A stretch of DNA of 64,000 bases from Primulina eburnea (taxonomy: Eukaryota; Streptophyta; Magnoliopsida; Lamiales; Gesneriaceae): contig NC_133117.1 in assembly GCF_022965805.1 (NCBI RefSeq), forward strand, positions 11,122,183-11,186,182, read 5' to 3'. Both the position numbers and the translations under genes were made by a program. The notes below the pieces were generated by a model that was not told the DNA's origin, made no database searches, and saw only the letters and a program-made list of their open reading frames with translations. Below, piece by piece: positions 1 through 10,433 of the stretch. Numbering within the stretch: position 1 is the stretch's first letter; each line of letters opens with the position of its first letter.

Positions 1-121
1 TATGCAGGAATTTGGCTTGCCATTGCTGAAAGTTTGGATATCTGTGAGGAAGAAAAGCTATGTGTGTTTGATTTGCTCTGAGAGTGAAATGATCGTAAAG
101 AAACTGAAATTTAGCGGGTTC

Positions 122-2828
122 TGAGACGTCTACTACTCGTTTTGCTTTAAAAGTATTAGAATTTTTTTTATATTTTTAAAACACTCCACTACTTCGATCG
201 ACCGAACAATACATAAATTTATAAAATATTTTGACACCATTTGAAAATAAACCAACAAAATAATATCTGAAAAATCAAGGAAATAGTTTAAATCATAAAA
301 TAGTTTAAACCTTTGTATATCCTAAATTAGAAAAATTTATAAAACTAACACCCTCTCAAAAACCACTCATAGACATAAATAAATAGCCGTAAATTTTTTA
401 ACACAAATCATAATAATAAATTCGGAAGACTAGAAGCACTCTTCTTCGGGTTATATACACCTTTAGTCCAGTCAGATCAACCCTCAAGACCTCCACTACC
501 ATCAACATCAAACTCACCTACATCGTTGACATCCAGTGAGTCTAAAGACTCAACACAACATATTTGATAACAAATAATATGTATAAAATCACATGCAACA
601 GTGAAAATACTTTTACGTAAAATAACATTTTCAGAAACATAAATCATCATACACGTTTTCATATCATCGTCAACATATTCATATTCATATTCTTTGAATT
701 CAGATCGTTGATTGTGACTTTCGTTATCGTATTCGTATTGGGCGATGGATCCATCTACGTCTAACCCTAGTACTGGGCTGCGGGGACATCAGCGACACTC
801 TCACGCGTCAATTGAGCATTGTCCTAACGTATTAACAAATCATCGTATCATGTGTCATCGTATTAGTCACAATCCCTTCACATCCTTCAACATTTCTTAT
901 TTCCACCACTTTATAAAAACATGCATATAAATATCGTTTTTTCTTTTGAACCAAGCATGCAACATATCTTTTAAATGTTCATATTAAATCATAAAAATCC
1001 ATAAACATTTAATATAAACATTTTGACATATAAAACAGCATTCAGAGCACTGCCATGACGTTTAATATTTTCTAGGTGTAAAATTATCGTTTTACCCCTA
1101 GACGTAAAAATCCTCAAATTTGTCTTTTTCTTAATTTCATTGACTCTAACATGTCCCATATAATTATTTAAGCATAAATTAAATTTTCCATAATTTTATT
1201 TAGCTTAATTCTAGACTTTTCAATTAATCCTTAATTATTCATTTTTTTATGCATTATAATCCCAAATTAATTCATACTTTAATATAAAATCTCCAAATTA
1301 AAAACTTATACTTTTTATATTATTTTAGCCCTTGTGAACCACGAATCCCCCAGTGTGCCATGTTTCGAATTAATTTCCTCAATGTAAACCCTAACCGAGC
1401 GCCTAGCCTATACCTCGAGCTATCTCCAATTTTTATCAAGCCATGCTCAAACCATCATGAGCCAACCTCGAGCCAACCCTCTCTTGGACCCTACTGGACC
1501 CTAAGAACCCAAAGAACCTGAACCTAACCCAAAACGCAAGCCACACACCCGCTGCAAACTCACGGTCGAGAACTCCCTTGTTGCATGGACTCTTCGATCA
1601 ACGCCTACAACCTAGGCAACCGACCCAGACCCTAAACCAACCCCTTTTGGACCCTTTTAGGACCCTAGTCAGTCACCCTAGCCATGCCCAAAGCCCGCTG
1701 GCTGAGCTTTATACCCTCTGCGCGGCTGCTGCACACAAGCGCGCACATGCACTGCCCCTCTCGAGTTGGAGTCCTAGCTAGCTAGGACTCCTTCCTAGCC
1801 CTGGTGACCGAGCCCTAGCATGGCTAGAACTACTTCTCTGACCCCTCACGTGACTAAAGAAATCCCTGGTCCCAGCCGTGCCCAGCCATGCTTCAAAATA
1901 ACTTAAAACCAAACCCTTGATCGCACAGCCGAGGGGTGGTTCCAGCTTGATCGTTTCTTGTTTGCAGCATGATTCACGTATTAAAAACATAATAAACTTG
2001 TTACTGAATAAAAAATCAAGAATTTAGAACATGTATGTGCATAGTTGCAAAAGTAATATGTTGTGCGCTTCATTTTCTTTCAAAACTTGATCAAATTATT
2101 ACTATGGTGTGATAGATGATTAAAGGAAGAATATGGCATGCCTTTGCATGATTGACGCAGGAAATAACGTTGACGATTTAAGAACAAAAACGAGGAGATT
2201 CTTGGCTTGAAAAACTATGTAAAACTCGATAATTTCCCTTGATTGATGCTTGTGTTTGTGTCGTGTGTTTGAAAAGAGAGAGTTTGGAGTTTGTAGGGGT
2301 GTGGGGCATGGGGTTGGGTAGGTTATGGGGTAGATTTTATTTTTAACTGGTTAATTAAAACACTAACGAATCTTAGGCCCATTAGGGGAGTTAATTAGGC
2401 CCATTATTGCTTAATTAAAATCTTTGCTTAGAAAAATTTGTGAATTTATTAACCGGGTTGTCAAAACGTTCGTATTTTTTGTTGAGAGTCCAACACCGAT
2501 AAAATTTATGTCCCGGCGTATAAAATCGCCTCAAAACTCCTTATATTCAAAAAAATAATAAGAAGCATCAATCATCTTTTAAATAATTAAAAACAATTTT
2601 TTAATAAAAACATTTTCCATTTTTCAGCCCTCTGTCTCTTTTTTTCGGTCGCAACTCGAATAACCCTAAAAATTTCATTTTAATGCATATAAGTAGAAAA
2701 ACTACTAAAACATCATATAAACATATCACGTAATTAATTTATCAATTAAAATCAATTACTTAACCACTTTCCTTATTTCCTTGATTTACATGCAATTGGA
2801 TTACATCGTCTTAATTTTGGATCTTACA
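122..2828 (-). mobile_element. Solo LTR of the A family (gypsy type), minus orientation
   Basis: This 2707-bp insert in C1 begins TG and ends CA and is flanked by ggttc (117-121) and tgttc (2829-2833), a 5-bp TSD with one mismatch. Its reverse complement aligns with the left LTR of A from start to end, including shared blocks near 2480-2530 versus 15535-15600 and near 440-480 versus 54190-54235. No internal region, PBS or PPT is present, so it is a solo LTR left by recombination. It is uninterrupted where C3, C4 and G4 sit in the A copy, so it serves as an empty-site reference. Short ORFs inside it (60-70 codons) show no family signal and I treat them as chance. The 2.7 kb holds nothing else I recognise. 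Confidence 0.85.
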
Positions 2829-2866
2829 TGTTCATTTCTTATGTTGGTGACTGTTCGAATTTTTCG

Positions 2867-2876
2867 GACACGTGTC
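2867..2876. promoter_or_regulatory. Palindromic G-box GACACGTGTC (C1)
   Basis: Perfect 10-bp palindrome containing the plant G-box core CACGTG. It lies in the divergent gap between the leftward env-position ORF of C1 and the rightward ORF at 3327, ending 389 bp before the TATA box at 3265. The same palindrome occurs at the matching place in C3 and, with one base changed, in C2. A second inverted motif, ACGTGG-GA-CCACGT, lies at 2929-2942. Binding by bZIP or bHLH factors is inferred from the motif alone. Confidence 0.5.
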
Positions 2877-3264
2877 AATCCAAAATGAATTGATGTAAGT
2901 GTAATCGTGAATAGAAAGTGTTTGGACTACGTGGGACCACGTTTTAAATTACTATTCAATGGAAGACATAATTAAGTGCGTAATCTTATCAGTGCCATCA
3001 TTTAATATGGAATTTTAATCGCTAATTAGTCAACTTATGGATAATATCAGTTAAGTCAATAACTGTGTGATCAGTTGAGAACTGAATCAGTTCAGTTGAA
3101 GACCTACTAACTATCTTATCCGTTAACCAATTTATTATCGATATTCCCACTAAATAGATGTATATAAGTAAAGAGAGTAATATAATCTCATCCTCGATGA
3201 GATAATTGCATTCGTTTGACTGATGTCTCTTCATCTTCTTTAGTTTCTTAAATTAGAGCATGTC

Positions 3265-3272
3265 TATAAATA
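3265..3272 (+). promoter_or_regulatory. TATA box of antisense unit C1a
   Basis: TATAAATA sits 62 bp before the ATG at 3327, on the strand opposite to C1 pol. The other antisense units have a TATA-like box at a comparable distance (C1b 3972, C2 13369, C3 21829). Confidence 0.5.
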
Positions 3273-3326
3273 AGATCAATTTTATCAGACACAAAACTTT
3301 TTACAGATAATACAAATCAATCGCAG

Positions 3327-3729
3327 ATGGACAAAGAAAGCAGTTCCAAGAAAAATAATCCTTCAATAAAGCTTTCATTCATGGAAACATGGAAGATGGA
3401 TATCTAAGACTTTATCTTTGACAAAGTACTATCCACCTGTACGAAGGTTCATGATCTGCAAACTATTCAGAGAGAGAGATTATTTTCAACTGATGAACAG
3501 AAGGCAATTGAATCAAATATAAGCGCCTTCTGGACATCATTCACACTTCTGACCTAGTAACTGATAAAGGTCTGTACGACCTAATGCTCAGCAAGGAGTA
3601 TAGGATACTGGAAAAAATTGTTTCACAGAGGATTTTAGTAAATTTTATAAGGAAATGTCCAGCTGGTTATCCATTTGGTTAGATGCAGTGAAAATGGAAT
3701 TAAATCGAGTAATAATAGAGAGATATTAA
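3327..3729 (+). pseudogene. Antisense accessory ORF, copy C1a (decayed)
   Basis: Plus-strand reading frame inside minus-strand C1, between RNase H and the env-position ORF. From the ATG it reads MDKESSSKKNN, then meets an in-frame stop and a later frame change. The core 'F-D-K-V-L-S-T-C-T-K-V-H-D-L-Q-T-I-Q-R-E' and the later 'IIHTSDL...GLYDLMLSKEYRILEKIV' match copy C2 (FEKVMSTWTKIHDLQTIQRD; VIHTSDL...LLLLKEQRVLGKIV). An AATAAA motif follows at 3731-3736. No known domain is recognised; the predicted product is small, charged and probably helical, without signal peptide or membrane segment. Function unknown. Confidence 0.6.
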
Positions 3730-3971
3730 CAATAAAATTTATATTTCAGTTCATTGCTACTCATCAGTTTTACTGCAATGTTCTCTTTGCACGCTAACTG
3801 AAATCCGGTTGACTAACAATACAGACTGACATAAAATAATGTAAATAATATAAAGTTAAGTGAACAATTTTTACTCAAACATATCGTATAAGTATAAGAT
3901 AATTCTTATCCTTGGAAGCTAAATCGTCGGAGATAACAAGTGTGCCTCTTCAGATGACTTTGAAGTATATC

Positions 3972-3979
3972 TATAAATA
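3972..3979 (+). promoter_or_regulatory. TATA box of antisense unit C1b
   Basis: TATAAATA, 77 bp upstream of the ATG at 4049. The region from about 3890 to 4048 acts as a second promoter-like segment, following the duplication of the antisense unit in C1. Confidence 0.5.
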
Positions 3980-4048
3980 AGAATGAAGTGATGAGTCACC
4001 GTATCAGTTGATTATTTCAGCAAATAGTAAAAATTAACGCAACACCAA

Positions 4049-4363
4049 ATGGATGCAGTAGGTAGTTCACAGCAACCAGATTTGGTTGAGGAGTTTAAGC
4101 TATCCGTTGAAATTGCTCTAAAGCTGAAGATTGAAGACCTTGTATTTGAAAAGACATTGTCAACCTGGACAAAAATCCAGGAGCTGCAGTACTCCCGAGA
4201 GGAAGAACTGATTGTCACAAGAGAGATAGTGGCAACAAAAACTAAATATATGTGGCGTCTTGGCGTCACTAAGGCTTCAGACATCTTCACATATGAAGGT
4301 GTCTTGCACTTGATGCTTCTCAAGGAGCAAAAGACTTTGAAAAACATTGATTTTTCCCATTAG
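4049..4363 (+). CDS. Antisense accessory ORF, copy C1b (best preserved)
   Basis: A 104-codon plus-strand ORF starting MDAVGSSQQ, convergent with C1 pol, whose end lies near 4585. Residues ~31-50 (LVFEKTLSTWTKIQELQYSR) and ~85-95 (LHLMLLKEQKT) match the C1a and C2 copies. Past the stop the homologous reading continues in another frame to about 4468 (ending AWMTSWLDAIEIEINIVI...), matching 'NWMS*WRDAVEREITRVI' in C2, so the ancestral protein was about 135 residues and this copy has a C-terminal frameshift. AATAAA lies at 4464-4469. No known domain, signal peptide or membrane helix is seen. The reverse-strand ORF over the same bases lacks homologues here and is rejected. Confidence 0.62.
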   Translation: MDAVGSSQQPDLVEEFKLSVEIALKLKIEDLVFEKTLSTWTKIQELQYSREEELIVTREIVATKTKYMWRLGVTKASDIFTYEGVLHLMLLKEQKTLKNIDFSH

Positions 4364-4463
4364 TTTACGAATTCTGCCACTGGAAGGTTATCCGCATGGA
4401 TGACCTCTTGGCTAGATGCAATAGAGATTGAAATAAACATTGTAATAGCTGGTCGTTCTAATC

Positions 4464-4469
4464 AATAAA
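4464..4469 (+). terminator. Polyadenylation signal AATAAA of antisense unit C1b
   Basis: Canonical AATAAA at the end of the homologous C-terminal reading, about 115 bp before the converging end of C1 pol. Similar signals follow copies C1a (3731) and C3 (22356); none is clear after C2. Confidence 0.4.
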
Positions 4470-4584
4470 GATTTATTTCAGTTAATGTTTGTCTATTCTT
4501 TATTGCTTCAATTACTTCTGCAACAACTGAATAACCATTGACTAACACCAATAGCTGACATAATAATGAAACTAGTATTAAGAA

Positions 4585-6096
4585 AAGTCAATTAAATCAA
4601 GAATGTTACGAAAGTAAGAAAACTTAGTCTCGGGTAATTGTTTGGTGAAGATGACAGTTGCTTATTATTTAGTTGAAATGTACTCCAGCCTTATTGCCTT
4701 ATTTAGAGCATGGACTCTGATGAAGTGATGTCTCACATTAATGTGTTTGGTTCTGGAATGAAGAACTGGATTTTATGTAACTGCAATTGTGCTTGCACTA
4801 TCACATAATATTGGTGAATCTTCTGCAATGACTCCATAATCTTTCAGCTGTCGCTGAATCCAGAGCAGTTGAGCACAAAAACTTCCAGCAGCTAGATAAT
4901 CTGCTTCAGTTGTGGAAGTTTCTATGCATATTTTCTTCTTGTTGAACCATGAAATCAGTCTGTCTCCTAGAAACTGACATGACCCAATGGTGCTTTTACG
5001 ATCAAACGTACATCATGCATAATCTGCATCTGAATAGCCAATAAATTGAAAGATGAATCTTTAGCATACCATAAGACCACATTTTTTGCCTTTAAGATAT
5101 TTCAATATGTGTTTGGCTGCTGAGAAATGCGATTTCTTAGGATCTGCCTGAAATCTAGCATACATGCAAACAACAAATACAATATTAAGACTACTAGCAG
5201 TTATGTATAATAAAAAACATATTAAACCTCTATAGAGTGTCGTCTCAACTGATATTCTCGCTTCATCTTTAATTAATTTAATTGATGAGCTCATGAGAAT
5301 CTTTGAAACTGAACATGTCTCTATGCCAAATTTCTTAAGCGGTTCCTTAGTGTATTTGGTCTGACTAATAAAAGTACCAGTTTCAAGTTGCTTCACTTGC
5401 AGACCAAGAAAGAACGTCAATTCACCCATCATACTCACCTCAAATTTTTCCTGCATTAACTTGGCAAATTTCTCACATTATTTTGGGTTAGTTGACCCAA
5501 AAATAATATCACCAACATATATTTGCACAAGTAAAATATAATCATTCTTTGAAAATTTGAAAAAGGTCTTATCAACTGATCCAAGAGTAAAATCATGATC
5601 AATTAGAAACTTTGAAAGTGTTTCATACCAAGCTCTTGGAGCTTATTTAAAACCATATAAAACTTTGTTCAAGTGATAAACATGATCGGGAAGAGAGTGA
5701 TTAACAAAATCTGGTAGTTGTTCAACATACACTTCTTCCTGCATATGACCATTTAGGAATGCACTCTCGACATCAATTTGATAGATTTTGAAGTCTTTGA
5801 ATGATGCATAAGAACATTCTGATTGCTTCCAGTCTTGCAACTGGTTCATATGTCTCGTCGTAATCAATTCCTTCTTCTTGCCTATATTCTTGTGCTACAA
5901 GTCGTGCTTTATTGCGCACAATTGAAATTTATTAGTTCAGTTTGTTCCTATAGAACCACTTTGTACCCATAATGGTTTTAGAAACTGGTCTTGGAAATAA
6001 ATTCCAGACATTATTATATATAAACTGATTTAGCTCTTCTTGCATAGCATTTATCCAGTTAGGATCAACAAGAGCTTCATCAATTTTCTTTGGTTC
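4585..6096 (-). pseudogene. pol: C1 pol remnant: reverse transcriptase and RNase H
   Basis: Minus-strand translation gives broken copia RT/RNase H. Segment 5867-5643 contains '[22 protein letters not shown]' cut as [10 protein letters not shown] and the HLNKVLYGFK block. Segment 5456-5061 holds the [15 protein letters not shown] and TKYTKEPLKKFG blocks. The active-site motif near 5510 reads YVGD instead of YVDD, so a catalytic aspartate is lost. Frameshifts and stops break it into at least three pieces. Similarity to C3 pol indicates the same SIRE lineage. The upstream (integrase) half is separated from it by the solo LTR at 6097-7670. Confidence 0.85.
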
Positions 6097-7670
6097 TGAT
6101 AGAGACAAAAAAACTGTATATTAATTAAATGTTTTATAATATAAATATATAGTTTTTGTTTTATTAAATGTTTAAATATTATATGTTTTATAATAAATTG
6201 TATAAAATATAAGAAGTTGTGTAATTATAAGTTTTTACTATTTTTTACAGGTTCTATAAAACAAGAATAAACTTGGTGTTGCAAATGGGATTAAGATAAT
6301 TCTTGGACCTGTAGAAAGTTGATGGTAATATCTACAATATTGGTGGCAAGAATGAGATAAAAATCTTCTCACAAGTGGGTTCAAATTAAGCAACAATAAA
6401 AGTTACCAAAGAAGTGACAGTTTTACCATGCTCTAGTATTTTGACCATATCTCTCAAATTACTTGGTCAAATGGTTAAAAAAAATACCACAATTCAAACA
6501 ACTCAGATATCTACATGTTTGTTTTTATGTGGAGAATAATATTCAGATTGAAAGATTTTCAAAAGTGATGTGTATTAAAATATAATTTCTTAGAACACCA
6601 ATGAAGACTTATGTGTAAAACATAATATTTTATTTGTGGTTGTCTCCCCAAATTTGGCTATAAATAGAGGTGCATTGTAATGTATTGAGATATCTCTCAT
6701 TTTATGAACAAAACTTTGAGTTCATAATATTTCTCTCTTTGTTTTTCCTTTATTTCTTCATTTAAATATAATTAGCATGTTAAATTCATATTCAAAGTTT
6801 TACAGTTTGAATAATGACTAGCTAACTTCCCAAAGTTGAGATGAAAAGGTGAAACTCTTGGTAGGATAATAAGGTTATTAAAAGGTAAGAATCTATGTTT
6901 TGTATTATTTAATCATTATTTATTGTTTATGTTATATTTAATTTTTTAAGTATTATTATACCCTAATTATAAGTGAGAGTTTTGATTTATTGTTGCTATA
7001 TGTTACACTAAATTCTTGGAACCATTTAAATGTTAGTTTGATATTACCAACCATTTAAAGTGGATGCCTTGATTTATTATATGATTATATCATAATATTA
7101 ATTTCTTGGAACCATTTAAATGTTAGTTTGGTATTACCAACCATTTAAAGTGGATTCCTTGATTTATTATATATGAATATCATAATATTTATTTCTTGGT
7201 ACCATTTAAATATTTGTTTGGTTTTACCAACCATTTAAAGTGGGAACCTTGATTTAGTGTTTACAAATATATATATAGCACAATAAATACTTGACAGCAT
7301 TTAGAAGTTTTGGTATATATTATATACTTATAAGATAATAATATATAACATAATAAAAATATGATTATTTATTATATATTGGAACCATTTTATTAAGTGG
7401 ATTTCAATAATGTTCATTAATGTTAACTTTATTAAAATACCAATAGTGGATCCTTTAATCTCAACTACTTAAATTAAAATTTGAACAATTAAAAATTACC
7501 AATTAAAGATTCAAACCATTAAAAGAAAAAAAACAAAAACAAAAACAAAAAGACATTGTAGTGGACTTTTAATTACCTTAGCTTCCCCGTGGATACGATA
7601 TTCGAACTCACCGAATTATACTACTTGTGGACAACCTGCTCTTGTGAGTGCAACAATCAAAGTCGCAACA
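6097..7670 (+). mobile_element. Solo LTR of an unidentified LTR retrotransposon
   Basis: A 1574-bp AT-rich insert splits C1 pol. It starts TG and ends CA (gtcgcaaca) and is flanked by perfect 5-bp repeats ggttc at 6092-6096 and 7671-7675. A promoter-like 'ggctataaatagaggtg' lies near 6657. The end (near 7585-7670) has the 'cccgtggatacga...ctcaccgaattatactac' style known from plant LTR ends, which gives the plus orientation. No ORF of note, PBS or PPT. I cannot assign the family. It contains the 90-bp tandem repeat listed separately. Confidence 0.75.
7013..7258. repeat. Tandem repeat, ~90-bp period, about 2.7 copies
   Basis: Units begin at 7013, 7103 and 7193. Each starts TTCTTGG-accatttaaat, continues through 'ttaccaaccatttaaagtgg' and ends in an AT-rich stretch. 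Copies differ by a few substitutions. The phrase 'accatttaaa' appears twice per unit. It lies inside the solo LTR 6097-7670, downstream of its promoter-like box. Confidence 0.85.
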
Positions 7671-7675
7671 GGTTC

Positions 7676-9152
7676 CAATTGGGAAACAAAGGCTAAATGA
7701 ATAAATAAATTAATCATTTGATTCCGAGTTCTTACCGGATCAGATGGACTACCTATCACCAATTCCGGTGAGTGTGATTTCTTTCATATGTATTCAGCAT
7801 TAGTTGGATCAATATCAGCAACTGGTTCAGTTTGTAACTGGACGTTTTCTTCAGTTTTAGTTGCTGCTGCTTAAGTTGGTATTTGAATTTCAACATTTTG
7901 CTCCACCAACAGATGATCCTGAACAATTTCTTGTTCAACTGATTGATCCAATATCTCTAATTAGATCAACTGGATCAGTTGTCTTATCAGTTAGTCCTTA
8001 TTCATCAAAAATACCATAAAATGATTCTTCTACATAATAACTGATGAATGACTCAGAAATATTCCCTCTGCAGATTTTTCATCAAAAATTTTCAAATATT
8101 TTTTGCCATTATCATGAATAAAACATATGCAACCAAATATTCTGAAATACGAGACCACACTTTTAAGTCCATGTCAGATCTCATATGGCGTTTTGAAATG
8201 ATTTTTGTTAATCATTGATCTATTCCGAGTGTAACATGCAGTGTTTACTGCTTTTGCCCAAAATATTTGAGAAATACCAGAATCAGCAACCATTGTACTA
8301 GCAGCTTCTTTAAGAGTTCGATTTCTTATCTAAGATAAACCATTTTGCTGAGGATTTCTTGCTCCTGAGAGCTCATGCTTAATCTTGGTATTTTCAAAAA
8401 TTTGTGAATGATTTTGATTGACGAATTCAGTCCCTCCATCAGACCTTATTCTATCAATACCAACTGATTTTTCATTTAATGATATTTAGAAAAGTTTAAT
8501 TAGTTTTACAACAGTTTGGTCTTTTGATTTAAGAAAAATAACCCAAGCAAATCTTGAAAAATGTCAATAATTACCAAGTGTATTTCATTCCCCCTTAACT
8601 CATGACTGGTATTGGACCAAAAAGATCCATATACAGCAGTTCTAAGCATCTGGAGGAAGATTTACTACCCTTGTTTTTAAATGAAGATCTTACTTGTTTA
8701 CCAAACTGACATGCTGAAAAATTTTGTCTTTTGAAAAATCTATTTTAGGTAGACCAGTTACAAGATCATGGTTACTCAGATGAGCAATAGGCTTAATGTT
8801 TAAGTGGTTCATCCTTTTATGCCACAACCAGTTTTTTGAAGATTTTGAAGCTACAAAACATACTGGTGTATTAGGTTGATTTGTCCAACTGACTTTGTAA
8901 ATATTGCCACTACGATTGCCAGTTATAATGATCTCATCAAACGAGTTCTTAATTGTGAACGTGTTTGTTGAACTGGACTGAGAAATTATTGTCGCATAAC
9001 TGACTGATGCTAATCAAGTTATACTTGAAATTATCAACTATTAAGACATCTTTAATAATAATGTTACCATGGATAAGCTTACCCTTACTCATAGTTCTAA
9101 CTTTAGAGTTGTCTCCAAAACTGATGTTTGGACCAGTGTATTTGATAGGATC
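7676..9152 (-). pseudogene. pol: C1 pol remnant: protease end, pre-integrase and integrase
   Basis: Minus-strand copia pol, heavily frameshifted. Near 9150-9065 it reads 'DPIKYTGPNISFGDNSK' (compare [12 protein letters not shown] of C3), i.e. the protease-to-integrase linker. Near 8850-8590 lie the pre-integrase histidine block and 'LDLFGPIPVM'-like integrase start, and near 8420-8460 the 'RSDGGTEFVNQ' second-Asp region. No ORF longer than 60 codons survives. C2 inserted at its right end (9152/9153). Confidence 0.8.
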
Positions 9153-10202
9153 TGTTGGTAGGTGAAAGGGTCTTTAGAGTGTGGGGCGGGGGGGGGGGGG
9201 GTGTTTGAATAAACTCTCTACAGTTTTACCTCCTTTACTAATAATGAGTCAGTACAGTGATAAACTGAACTTGTGAATCTTGTTATGTCAATATCAATCA
9301 GTTAACTAATGAAAGTGCGGAAATAAACTTAATGACAGATAGAATAAAACTGAAATTAAGGGACACAAGATATATGGATGTTCATAGATTTCAACCACTC
9401 CTACGTCACACCTTTTATCTAAAAGTTAGGAAATTAATAAAAGACTTTGATCAATACAAGATAGTACAGACCCCCTTCAGTTTTGAACTTAATAATGCCA
9501 AACTGAAACTTTTAGTTTCAATACAATTTATCAGTTCACAACTGCTCTGAAACTACTCAGCACAACTGATCTCTATAAGATCTAATACTACAACAGTAAG
9601 TTTTTGTGCTTGTAAACTAGATGTATTGCCTTGAATGATATGAATGTATATGCAAAGTGTGAGCTTTTGAAATCTTTTGAACGTAAACAGAAAGTTTGTA
9701 AGGAGATTTTAGCAGAATAACAACTTGGTAGTTTTGTTCGTTATATGTTCTCAGCTGCTCGTCTCAGCTATTTATAGGCTTTACTTCCAACGGTAACAAT
9801 GAATACGTTAGAATCTTTTTATCAGTTGTTTACCACGTCAATACCCTTCTGAAAATCATACACTGTAGTATTGTTGAAATGCGGCGTCCCCACTACATGT
9901 TCCAGTCTTCTTTTGTACAGTTGTCGGTTGATAGTTACATTCCTTAACTGATGGTGTGTCACACTATCTCATCAGTTTGACACAGCCGATAGAATTAGCT
10001 GATAGCTCTCAACTTAATGTAGTAAAACTAATTAGCTTTCAACTGATCATCCAGTCCACTACATAGTTCAGTTAGATTAGTTCAATTGCCTTAGCTGCAC
10101 ACTAATCTTCAGTTAGTCATCAATTCATTTTAGTCTTCTTAATCAGTTAGTTCAATCTTTATACGCTTGGTTTGTCAAACTTCCGAAATTAAGTTTCCAA
10201 CA
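9153..10202 (-). repeat. C2 3' LTR
   Basis: 1050 bp, starting tgttgg and ending ccaaca on the plus strand. The plus-strand left end has the 'tctttagag...gggggtg..tgaataaactct' block also found at the edge of C3's LTR; a G-rich block followed by tgaata is typical of Sirevirus LTR ends. A run of 14 G occupies 9188-9201. The LTR is rich in cagtt/aactg words. The 72-codon ORF at 9332-9550 shows no homology and is not called. Confidence 0.85.
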
Positions 10203-10225
10203 ATTTATCCATTTTTGTTGTTTGA
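10203..10225 (-). other. C2 polypurine tract region
   Basis: Directly abuts the 3' LTR; on the minus strand it is purine-rich (aacaaaaatggataaat before the LTR start tgttgg). It would prime plus-strand DNA synthesis. It is less pure than C3's tract, in keeping with decay. Positions 10226-10433 hold only 3' untranslated sequence. Confidence 0.55.
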
Positions 10226-10433
10226 CAAAACTTAGAAAATGAGAATTGATCAAGCTAAATATTTTGTAGATAAAATAATCTTTTATTAATCAACTCTTTT
10301 AATGTACAGATTCTTACAAAGAATGAAGGAATAAAAGAATCTTCTGCTAACTAAAAAATAATTCGTCAAAATCTGCCAAACTCTTCAACTGAATAAGAAA
10401 ATAGAGACTGTCTTCTAACTGATCTGGATCTCT

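Larger units (their letters stand above)
1..9152 (-). mobile_element. C1: SIRE-like Ty1/copia retrotransposon, 3' part, interrupted
   Basis: Outermost element. Read on the minus strand it shows, right to left, a protease/pre-integrase/integrase remnant (9152-7676), an RT/RNase H remnant (6096-4585), a region with two plus-strand ORF units (4469-2829) and the leader of an env-position ORF (121-1), whose ATG would lie left of the window. Positions 1-121 match 12800-12920 of C2, and 2829-3200 resumes that alignment, so 122-2828 is an insertion. A second insertion occupies 6097-7670. C2 entered at 9152/9153, so the 5' part of C1 (gag, 5' LTR) must lie right of the window. Pol similarity to C3 places it in the SIRE/Maximus lineage. 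It is thoroughly decayed. Confidence 0.88.

Noticed and set aside
4012..4347. 111-codon minus-strand ORF overlapping C1b
   Set aside because: Mirror of the plus-strand ORF. The codon pattern between copies supports the plus frame, and the minus frame is not kept in C1a or C2.
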